This document shows, one piece after another, positions 55,634 through 64,000 of a stretch of 64,000 nucleotides of DNA (its first letter is position 1; every line of letters begins with the position of its first letter). The translations under genes were made by a program, and so were the position numbers. Below the pieces are notes generated by a model. That model saw only the letters and a list, made by a program, of their open reading frames with translations. It had not been told where the DNA came from and searched no databases. The DNA comes from Holothuria scabra (taxonomy: Eukaryota > Echinodermata > Holothuroidea > Aspidochirotida > Holothuriidae), in assembly GCA_037179385.1 (NCBI GenBank), contig CM074187.1:11471450-11535449 (forward strand), given 5' to 3'.

Positions 55634-58600
55634 GTAAAATAAAGTGTTTTTTATAGAAGCTAGTTCAAAATCAAGTCAAACATGCACTCTATTAAAAGTT
55701 GAAGCTCTCAAAATATCAAACTTTACTTGCTGGTGATAAAAAGTGGGTAAAGTACATGTAACATCCAGGCATTGAGATTTAGAATTTCAAGAAAATTAAG
55801 GAATGTTGTGGGTGTGCTGCTTTTTTCGTTCTTTAATATGTTTACCTTAGTTCACATTCTTTATCCAAGTGTGCAGAAATCATACTTCCCACCTCAAAAT
55901 TCAAGGCCTTAACATTCCACCCTGGCTCATTGTTTTAAATACATGAGAAATCAATCTGGAAGTGGCACAGGGCTGGAAATACATTATTTAATTTCCACAA
56001 TTTTTTCTGTATTTTCATGCATTTCCCTGCAATTGCCAGCATCTACTTGCAAATGCCCAAATATCCTTGAAAGGAACCTCTCAATTCCCCAACTTTATGG
56101 GAGTGACATATTTTCCAGTCTTTCCCATTGCTTGAAGCCAGTGGCCTAATCTGTCTTGTTAAAGGGTCTGCCTGTGTGCCATGGATACTATAATTCTAAT
56201 TTACAATTTTGGCACAACTAGATTTGCCTAGTATATATCTATATAATGTAGATATTTTTCAAAATTTTTACAGAAACCCTCTAGAGCTCTCTGATGAGTT
56301 CATTCTCAAGTTTAATGCGGCATCTGATTTAGATGACAAAGAACGCCTGGAAGATGAAGCAAGAAAACTTCTAGCAAGAGCAAAAGTGAGTCAAAAACTT
56401 GGTTACCTCCTTCCTGTCTAACTCTAGAGAAGTCTAAATGTTATCATTTTCTCTTACACCAGCGACCAAATTTACCTCACTCTACAAATAATTTAATTTA
56501 ACTTGCAACAAAATGTACTTTAAAAAATGTTGGCAGTAAAGAAAATTGTAAACTCCTGTTTCTTTACAACAGTTTTCAAGTTAGTTCCATTCACGTCCAA
56601 TTTATAAACTAGTGTATCAATTTTTTTGTAAAATGAATCATCACTGGAATCCTGAAGTAAGAACTAAACCTTTGATAAACCTTTGATGGTAGTAACTTAT
56701 GCAGTCATGACAGGAATTCCCATTACCTAGTCTTACCTGATCTGTCAATTGCAACTTGGGTAAGAAGGATCAGGCCACATTATTGATTTGTTGGGGGAGG
56801 GCCTCCAGTTGGTCTAGCACAGCTTTTAAATGGGTCATAATTGGGTGACTTTCAACAATACAAGGTTTCAGTAGTCAAGATGAGGTTCATGTCAGCTAGG
56901 AAGTTGACTTACAGAAAGTTAAGGGGATCGATTGTGCTTTGAGTTTTTCTAAATTCTGTCAAATGAGCATTTCCTGTAATGTGATTTGGTATGATGATGG
57001 TGGGTTGTTTTTAAGCTTCTAAGTTTTCATTGGGAAAGGACCATTGTCATTAGTAGCTTGACAATCCTTTTACCTACAGGTTCATGAGCTGAAAATTGTT
57101 TTCACTTTGGTGGTGCAAGGACTTTTATCTTACAGTTACAAGTGCATTGCAATAGTTACTTAGTTTTATACTTGTGCTCATGTTCTCATAACCACACTTG
57201 ATTGGATCAAAGCTTTTGTGTCAGTGGTGATATTGCTCACTTAAGTGGTCCATTGATAATGAGTGTGAATTGTAAGCCAGCACACTCAACTAGACATCGG
57301 TGTCTTTGATAGCAAAAAGGTTACATACTTTAAACAACTGAGCCCTAATTGGAAGTAGTTCTGTTCTGTTCTCATAATTTTTCAACCAGTTGGTGAATGT
57401 TTCATTGCCTTGAAATATCAGTTAATTTTGCTGAGAAGCTAAATGAAAGGACAAGATCAAGATTGAAATCCCTTTTAAAGTAGACAATTCACGGCTTCAT
57501 GAAACATAGATGTGCATATATCTCGTTGAAATTTAAAACTTATTCTGTTACAAGTAAAATTGAAATTTAATAACTTTTATTGATATTTTTTAATATTCTG
57601 TATTGCTATTTCTTATACTTAAGGAATAATGGATTGCGCTGTGTATTTCTACCTTTAAATTAATTGGCATATTTATAGTTGATTTCATTACTCTTAATTG
57701 TGTAAATTGTTGATGCTATAGTTTGCCGTTTCTATGGTTGTTTATCGCAGTTTAATGCAGTATTATCACCTATGTGGTGAAATGTAACATTTCATTGTGT
57801 AAGTTTTCCTAAGTAGTAGATATCAGGTAATGGGGAGATATTACCAGCCCCTGCCCAAAGTAATGGAAAGAGTCTCTGTTTCTCTGCCTGTGGTAGGCAA
57901 TAGTGTCTTTTTGTGCTTGTACTAGAAACTTGTTTATCTATAATTTGTTTGTAGCACAGAATTCAAACCTCTATGGTTTTTTTTTTAAATAATGAAATAA
58001 CCATAAATTTTCTCCTTTTTCAGAGGAGAGCTGGCTTAAAGGAAGGTGGCAAAGGGAACTTTGTAGACTTACCTAAAGCATGGTCAGAACTTTCTATGTT
58101 GGCACAGTGTCGTGGAAAGGTTCAAGAAGGTGGGTCAGGACCTTTTGTAGATTTGACTCTAGTTAAATTATTGAATTTGGAACATTGCCATTTTGTAAGA
58201 ATGGGGACTGCTTGGTATTACCTCATGGTAGTTATTGCTGCTCAGTGCTAATATGGCAAGACCCCTAGAGATTAGGAGATATAAGATAAGGGGCAGGGGT
58301 GGAAGGGAATGGTTAGGGAGGAGACACGAGGAGAGGTTTTAGAATTTTTATTTGTTTCCAGTAAAATAGTAGTAATGAATCATTCCATGTTGTTTAATAA
58401 ATATGATTTTGATGGTATTTTTGCATGCAGACAAGATTGTCATAAAAAATCAGGTGAACATCATACTTAGCTAGTATAGTTTAAAGGGACTGACATTTTA
58501 CTCTTTGTGGGGAATCCTAATACATCAGATTAGTGTTTACACTTAGGGATCAAATTTAGAGGGAATCCACTCTGATATTCTATTTTCAGAGGGGATTTTG

Positions 58601-61600
58601 AGAACAGCTGTGTGATTCCTGCAATTCCACACTTCAGTGTGGACACTGCTTCAAGTATTAAAATCAAATAAGAGAGAATACTCCAGGACAGATTCTCTAC
58701 TTACTGAAGAGGCATTGTATACTATTTGTCAAAGCTTGTTAGTGTACAGTCTGTGTCAGTCATCCTACCTGTTTATATTAAATCCTGTATTGTTTACCAT
58801 AGAATGTCTGGATGCTTTGATCATATCACTTCACCAGGCCCCTCTGTCCAGGGCTCATATTCCTTGTCTATTCTACCTCGCTGAGACCACCCTCTATTGG
58901 ATAAGGACAGATGCCATGAACCAACCGTTTCTCAGGATTGGAGAAATAAAGTTACTCAAGGTAATGTTAAAAATACTTGAAGACTTGGTAGAAGTAATTT
59001 TAAGTGTTGCAGTCCCTTTACATTTAATTGTATCTGGCTAGAAGTAAAGTTTTACTATTAAAGGGAAGTTGGTGTGACTGTATTTATTCTGGTTACAGAT
59101 AAAAGCTTAGCCAATATTCCACAACTCACCAATACTGTACCTTTAACTGGTGCATGTTCACAAATTGAAGAAGTAAGAACTTCAACAAATAAGACATGCT
59201 GTATCAAGTTACTTTCATTAGCAAAAGTATTCATTTGCATGGTAAACATTCCACCACTGGACCTCATGTCACACAGTGTTTATCTAGTCTTAGTAGGCTT
59301 ATTTAAAAAAAAAATGACTTATAAACGAAGGACTGCACATAATTCTTTACGCAGTTGAGTCATGGTAAGGAATGGGAACAATTCATTAACTTTGCAGGAG
59401 GCTACAGTCGCATTCCTCTCTCAGTATATTTAGATAAACATGCAACCTCTGTGTGAAGATGGGCAATAGAGACTAGCATAGTAATACTTTGTAATGGTAT
59501 ATAAGCAAAACCCAAACCATGAAACCTTGTTTAAGAGGGAAAAAATGATCTTTGCTCTTCCAGAAGAATTAAGGCACCAGTTTTATGGAGCTTTCACTTA
59601 TCCCCTTTGTTTACCTATGAAAAATAACTTGAGTAAATTCTGCCAGATTGAGGGATATTCAGTATGCTTTCATCATCCATTTTTTCTTTTCACTGTTTCA
59701 GATGGGCTATGTAGCATTCCTGTGTTTGTTTTATCATCACATGGTCGGTCATTTAAACAGTTTTGGTGACCTTAAAGATAGACTAGCCACATATCTCTCA
59801 GGTAAGTATCCGACTTGCAGTCGGGAGGTTGGGAGTTTAAGTCCTGTCAGAGTCATACGGAAGACTTAAAAAATGACACCTACTGCCGTTGTGCTTGCTG
59901 CTCAGCATAAGCAATGGAGTAGGGAAACCAAGCCAGTGAGTCACAACTGGTAAAAAGGCTGTGGCCGGCTCAACTTGAACCAACTGCTTGAAAACTGGGC
60001 CGTAAAACTCTATCTTCTAAATAACCCTCAGGTGAGTATTGAGAGAAATGTTTTTCCACAGATCATTGTGCAAAGAAATTTGTTCAAGTTGATGTAACAT
60101 AGCTCTTCAACCTTCTTTCCCTTGATAAAATGTGAAATTGTTGATATTTTACATCAAGTACAACTCTCTGAGGAAAGTTAGGCAAGATTCCTTGGAATTT
60201 CCTATGAAATCCAGGGAATTTACTTTGGTTCATTTGTGCTCCTTTTGAGCATTTTAGTTGATTAGTTTTTTGTTGGTTGATCAGTTCAAGTTTCCTTCTC
60301 AACATGAGTTGGAATTTAAGGACAGGACTCATTGTCATCTTGTCCTGCACTGAGAAAGAAGGCAAATAATTTTCTGATCAATTATGCCCAAGTTCATCTT
60401 TCAATAGGATTAAATGTAATGATTGACAGAAAGAGGTTGACTTTCAGAATATAACATAGTTGTTTATCTTAAGTATTCCACAATAACCAAAAATTTGCTT
60501 GCAGTAAGAGGTTCCACACAAGAGCAATGCTTATTCAGCAGGTGGACTGCAGCCTGCTGGTGGGCATAGTTTCTCTAATTTTTTAGTATGTTGTTATACT
60601 TCAGTCTATTAAAGGTATTTGATCTATTGAGAAATTGAAGCCTTCCTGTAACAAGAAAGCACGTCTAGACAAACAGGCCCTGTGTTTATAAATAGTTGGA
60701 GGGGAAATATATTGTTATGGTCCCTGAAATTTACTTTGTTACTTAAAATCCAAGATTTCTTCATTAAAAATATATTTCAAACAGTTCAAAATAAGATAGC
60801 TTTGTAACTTTTAATTTCAAGAATTAATTTGAGAAACTTTCGGAATTTTTCTGCTTCTCAGCCTTTTGGCTGAGACCATGTGTAGTATCTGTTCTTTTTA
60901 TTCAGTCTAGAATTGAGCCATACATGACAGACCAATGATGAAAATAGCCTGAGGGCTATGGGGTTGGTCAATTGAGTGTTGTCCTTTTGTAGACGGAGCT
61001 TCCTTGGGAAGCAGAACTCCTTCAGGATTATTGTTTGGTTTCAGGGAACAGAGAGTCGAGGACTGTAGAAAAAGTACTTTGGAAATAAAATTCTGCATTG
61101 TATTTCATCAATACCTTGTTAATCTCTATATTTTGTGATGATGCAACACTATGGCAGAGAGGTTATTGAAAGAGAGGCTATGCTACAGTTTAAAGTTGAG
61201 ACTAAACTGTTTTTCCTTATTAAAACCATTTTCACTCAGTGCTGTCAAATATTTCCCTTCAGGTTTTAAAAAAAGTGAGTGCATGGAATACGTGACGTAC
61301 TAAGAAGCATAATGGAACCAAGAAAGATTATTGTATTTCATGACAAAACTTTGGCTACAGATTTCCTTCAATCACTTTAGCAACTGATAGTAGAAAAGGA
61401 AAACGAGTCCATCAAAAAAAAGGGGAGTGTCTTAAGACGAAAGATAAAATACTGGTAATCAGGGTTGCGCTCTACTATGAAAATATTGGTACCAGTACTG
61501 TAAAGCTCACAGAACCGGTATTGAGGCAATACCGGTTCTCAAATCTTGGGTAGGAATGTCAGGTAGGAAGGAACCTAAACTGTGCACAGCACCCCTGTTA

Positions 61601-64000
61601 TCCTGTACTTTGATGCAGCTGGGCATATGATTGCATTATTACCGTGCAGAAACCCCTGTTTTGACTTTGCTTAACACATTACTTTACAGTCATGCACAAT
61701 TATAATTAATACTCCTGTCTGTATCTCGACCTTTCCAGGGTAATTTTGTTGAGTACCGGTATTTTTTCAAGAACTGGTATTAGAAACACAACAAATATCT
61801 TCTGTATTTTTATTACCTGTGCCTCTAGTACCGGTATTCACATCAATACTGGTATACCACCCAACCCTACTTGTAATAAATTATTTAAAAAAAAACTTGC
61901 ACAGAACATTTATTATCCATATTTCTCAATCCACTATTATTTATCATATTTGTTCCACACAACTGAATGTAAAGCATCATATGCATTCTGTGGAATTTTC
62001 AAGAAGCATATGTCATTTGTAACTTGTACATTAAATTATACTTTTATTTACATTTTTTTGTTTTATTTTTTTTTTCCCTCCATTTTGACATTTACTGGAA
62101 CATCAGCCATAATAGAGGGTAAGTTACATACTGATAATTTTAATTCATATCAGCTTAAAACAGCTTTTTAATTTTCTCCAGGGAATAAAAAAGAAAATTT
62201 TTTAATTGTCTAAAAAGCAAAGCCAAGTTGCAATAATTGAGGAGTGATAATCTTCTTTTAGTGATTTTTATAGAGGTATTCAGTACATTCCTGAAGTCTG
62301 CTTACTTTTAGGCTAATTTTTTTTTTTTGGAGTGTGTCCCTTTTTTTTGCAATCCTTTCATTAAGACATTTAATTTTATTACAAGATTCAATTTGGCTGC
62401 TAGGCATATGTCATACCATGCTTTAATATACCATGACTTGTCAAAAGTTACTTTACCTTACCTTACCTATCCTCTTCGTGCCGAGTGACACATAAGGCCT
62501 TCACGCTCTTACTCCAAGAAATTCTGTCCCTTTCCTGAAACCTTGCTTCATCCCAAGTTCTCCACCCAAACTCTTTTCTTTCAATTTCTACTGTTCTTCT
62601 CCATGTCGTTTTAGGTCTTCCAACTCTCCTTCTTCCTATAGGTTTCCATGTCATTGCAGTCATACAGTAGCTTTCATTATCTTTTCTCAATAAGTGACCC
62701 AACCAGTTCCATCTTCTTCTTTTCACTTCTAGGCTGATTTTTTTCACTTGAGTTATGTCGTTTAGCTCATCACCAGAGATGACATTTGGCCAAAAGTTAC
62801 ACCAGTTTTATTTTAGGCAGGATGACATAAGTAACAGTTTTATGATCATATAATTGTTTTCTCTTTTTATTCAAAAAGTAGAACAAGTAGATGAGGAGAC
62901 TTCTTTCCTTTGTTTTCTTGGGCTGCTGCAGGTCACCTACAGAACTTCTACTTAACAGATATGACCTATTCTAGGTGTTCACTTTGTAGGTGTTCAATTT
63001 GTAGAGGATGTCAAATGCACAAAGGGAAGGCATTCTTTTGTTTTAGATGAAGAGTATTTTAATATTTAATTGGATTCTATTTGGGAAATGCTCTTAGGAA
63101 AGGTATCTTCCCTTCCATATGGTAAAAGTCAAGCCCAACAAACTGACAATTTTTTCACATTTTCAGCTTATGCAGATAGCGAGGAAGCATATGAACCATA
63201 CCCTGGTTCTCACCTCTGCCTGAAGTTTATTGTTTCAGTGGGCAAGATGATAACTGGTGAAATATTAAGCGAGCATTTAGGGGTCACACATCAAGAACAA
63301 ACTACAGACTCAGAATATGTACCATCAGCAGTGGAGGTATGAAGACTTTATTACTTACTACAGCAAAATAAATCATTATAGCTGTGCAACTCTTCTAAAA
63401 ATACCATATTTCCTATTTCAAATGATGTGAAACATGTCCTCAGTGAGTGCATCTTACATTACTATTTATTATTCATTAAGTAATTGACAGCTTGGTCTTT
63501 CTAGTAATCCTGTGTTTTGAGCAAAGTTTTTCCATGAATTTATCTGGCAGTGTCAAACTGAAGACTTAAAAAATGGAACCTACTGCCATTGTGGTTCTTG
63601 CTCAGCATAAGCAATGGAGTAGGGAAAACAAGCTCGTGAGCCATAACTGGAAAAAAGGTTGTGGCTGGGCCGACTTAACCAGTTGGTTAAAAACAGAGCT
63701 GTAAAACCTCATTTGACTAGCTAACTTGTTCAACGTTTCTTCTCATCTGTTCTTTTTTTTTTTTTAATCAGAAAACATCAGACAGAACAACACCAGTCAG
63801 TCCTCCAAACTCTGTTCTCCTTGATGCCATGAAACAACAAAAGGCAGAAATGCAGATGGAGGATGCAAAGGAAACAATGGCAGGGCATAGTCCAGGATAT
63901 GAAAGCAGTATTCATGATCTCAGTCCTACTCTGTGGCATGCCTTAGATGTTTGGAGGTGTGTAGATCATCTAGGTGAGGGATTCTCTGATGCCATGAGGG
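55500..64000 (+). CDS. TMEM232: TMEM232-like protein, 5' half (seven coding exons, runs off the window)
   Basis: Coding exons: 55500-55633, 56274-56385, 58024-58129, 58803-58960, 59702-59801, 63167-63336 and 63772 to beyond 64000. All phases join, giving at least 336 residues; vertebrate TMEM232 is roughly 650, so about half is present. Recognised by co-linear similarity: ARKLLARAKRRAGLKEGGKG, then DLPKAWSELSMLAQCRGKVQ, then IPCLFYLAETTLYWIRTDA and MGYVAFLCLFYHHMVGHL, with LSPTLWHALDVWRCVDHL later. The order and spacing match vertebrate TMEM232. Hydrophobic stretches lie at about 139-152 and 171-190. The family is linked to sperm and cilia function in mammals (established for the mouse gene); its molecular role is not known. 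The ATG at 55500 follows an acceptor at 55471, so 5' UTR exons lie upstream. A short upstream ATG at 55478 opens only an 11-codon frame. Confidence 0.85.
56274..56385 (+). CDS. TMEM232: TMEM232-like, coding exon 2
   Basis: Acceptor ATTTTTACAG, donor GCAAAA/GTGAGT. It encodes NPLELSDEFILKFNAASDLD and then the acidic and basic helix ERLEDEARKLLARAK. Confidence 0.85.
56386..58023 (+). other. TMEM232 intron 2
   Basis: No repeat family of the window was recognised in this intron; it ends in a T-rich tract before exon 3. Confidence 0.5.
58024..58129 (+). CDS. TMEM232: TMEM232-like, coding exon 3
   Basis: Acceptor CTCCTTTTTCAG, donor GAAG/GTGGGT. It encodes RRAGLKEGGKGNFVDLPKAW and SELSMLAQCRGKVQE, the best conserved block of the family's N-terminal half. 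Confidence 0.88.
58803..58960 (+). CDS. TMEM232: TMEM232-like, coding exon 4
   Basis: Acceptor TTTACCATAG, donor CTCAAG/GTAATG. It encodes ECLDALIISLHQAPLSRAHI, then PCLFYLAETTLYWIRTDAMN, and ends IGEIKLLK. Confidence 0.88.
59702..59801 (+). CDS. TMEM232: TMEM232-like, coding exon 5
   Basis: Acceptor CACTGTTTCAG, donor CTCAG/GTAAGT. It encodes the hydrophobic MGYVAFLCLFYHHMVGHLNS and ends LKDRLATYLS. A SINE follows immediately after the donor, and a near copy of the donor (CTCAGGTGAGTAT) recurs at its far end. Confidence 0.87.
59809..60025 (+). repeat. tRNA-derived SINE at the donor of TMEM232 exon 5
   Basis: It starts with a partial tRNA-like head (CCGACTTGCAGTCGGGAGG, then GGGAGTTTAAGTCC as a B box) and continues with a body ending AAACTGGGCCGTAAAACTC. 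It is flanked by the direct repeat CTCAGGTRAGTAT at 59797-59809 and about 60027-60039, which looks like its target-site duplication and contains the splice donor. Confidence 0.8.
60850..61080 (+). repeat. U2-snRNA-headed repeat, copy 2
   Basis: The first 50 bases closely resemble the 5' end of U2 snRNA: CTTCTCAGCCTTTTGGCTGA, then GTGTAGTATCTGTTCTT, which contains the branch-site recognition GTAGTA. A body of about 180 bases follows that is not U2 and is shared with 11211-11430 (for example GACAGACCAATGATG, GGTTGGTCAATTG, GTTGTCCTTTTGTAGACG and TTTGGTTTC). A shared non-U2 body marks a dispersed SINE-like family rather than two separate U2 pseudogenes. Confidence 0.8.
61460..61870. mobile_element. 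hAT-like non-autonomous element with ACCGGTATT words
   Basis: Starts CAGGGTTGCGCTC and ends ACCACCCAACCCTA (inverse TAGGGTTGGGTGGT). ACCGGTATT or a close form occurs at least five times inside. In TMEM232 intron 5. Confidence 0.5.
62445..62747 (-). mobile_element. LINE C-terminal fragment with (GTAAG)n tail, antisense in TMEM232 intron 5
   Basis: The minus strand encodes 94 residues without a break, including RRRWNWLGHLLRKDNESY, GRRRVGRPKTTWRRTVEIE and a terminal ALCVTRHEEDR. This is the conserved C-terminal tail of many animal endonuclease/reverse-transcriptase LINEs. A short GGTAA/GTAAG repeat follows the stop. It is a strongly 5'-truncated copy and differs from the LINE fragments at 47-51 kb. 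Confidence 0.85.
63167..63336 (+). CDS. TMEM232: TMEM232-like, coding exon 6
   Basis: Acceptor CACATTTTCAG, donor GTGGAG/GTATGA. It encodes AYADSEEAYEPYPGSHLCLK and FIVSVGKMITGEILSEHLG. It joins exon 5 in phase across a 3.4-kb intron. Confidence 0.85.
63550..63727 (+). repeat. tRNA-derived SINE, 5'-truncated copy
   Basis: Shares GAAGACTTAAAAAATG, CAGCATAAGCAATGGAGTAG and the GAGCTGTAAAACCTCAT-type end with the SINE at 59809. It lies 45 bases upstream of TMEM232 exon 7, next to its pyrimidine tract. Confidence 0.75.
63772..64000 (+). CDS. TMEM232: TMEM232-like, coding exon 7 (cut by the window end)
   Basis: A long pyrimidine tract and acceptor TTTAATCAG precede it. The frame is open to the window edge and encodes a polar linker (KTSDRTTPVSPPNS), then HDLSPTLWHALDVWRCVDHL, which matches the family after its variable linker. 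GT dinucleotides at about 63957 and 63973 are possible donors, but the conserved reading continues through both. Confidence 0.75.

Noticed and set aside
59074..59869. Plus-strand open frames in TMEM232 introns 4 and 5 (59074-59358, 59494-59769, 59648-59869)
   Set aside because: The first two are in intron 4 or the wrong frame. Only 59702-59801 within the third matches the TMEM232 family.
1..64000. CRISPR arrays, bacterial operons, rRNA genes, intact tRNA genes
   Set aside because: The direct repeats seen are microsatellites, minisatellites or transposon units, the genes are intron-containing, and the tRNA-like sequences are SINE heads without a complete cloverleaf.

Overview
The window is animal nuclear DNA: AT-rich, intron-rich, with canonical GT-AG splice sites and a dense load of transposable-element debris. 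The mix of elements (a Ty3/gypsy LTR retrotransposon, CR1/L2-like non-LTR fragments, tRNA-derived SINEs, many MITEs, tandem-unit elements ending in CA microsatellites) suggests a marine invertebrate, perhaps an echinoderm. That lineage is an inference from general repeat character, not from a search.

Two protein-coding genes can be assembled. On the minus strand a complete ten-coding-exon gene (30241 down to 8597) encodes a 340-residue D-isomer-specific 2-hydroxyacid dehydrogenase of the glyoxylate/hydroxypyruvate reductase A (GhrA) type. All exon phases join, and the NAD-binding GxGxxG motif and the catalytic Arg, Glu and His are present. On the plus strand the 5' half of a TMEM232-like gene begins at 55500 and runs out of the window; seven coding exons are visible. 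The two genes diverge from a 25-kb interval of mobile DNA.

Layout. 1-8.6 kb: intergenic, with MITEs and two tandem-unit elements rich in the motif TGACCTTTGACC. 8.6-30.2 kb: the dehydrogenase gene, with introns full of MITEs, SINEs and more tandem-unit elements. 30.4-33.7 kb: MITEs and a 0.26-kb tandem repeat. 33.7-38.9 kb: a full-length but broken Ty3/gypsy element on the minus strand, with 188-bp LTRs and a 5-bp target duplication. 39-49 kb: MITEs, a GC-rich palindrome and a decayed reverse-transcriptase fragment. 49.6-51.3 kb: two further reverse-transcriptase fragments, head to head. 52.4-53.8 kb: an inverted pair of one terminal-inverted-repeat element. 53.85-54 kb: a TTAGGG-like minisatellite. 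55.5-64 kb: the TMEM232-like gene, with SINEs, a U2-snRNA-derived repeat and an antisense LINE tail in its introns.

The points most worth checking are a repeat family headed by the 5' end of U2 snRNA (two copies), a SINE inserted exactly at a splice donor so that the donor is duplicated, nuclear-receptor DR1-like sites multiplied inside tandem-unit elements, and a Lys in place of the catalytic Glu of the gypsy integrase. No prokaryotic-type system, CRISPR array, rRNA or intact tRNA gene was seen.
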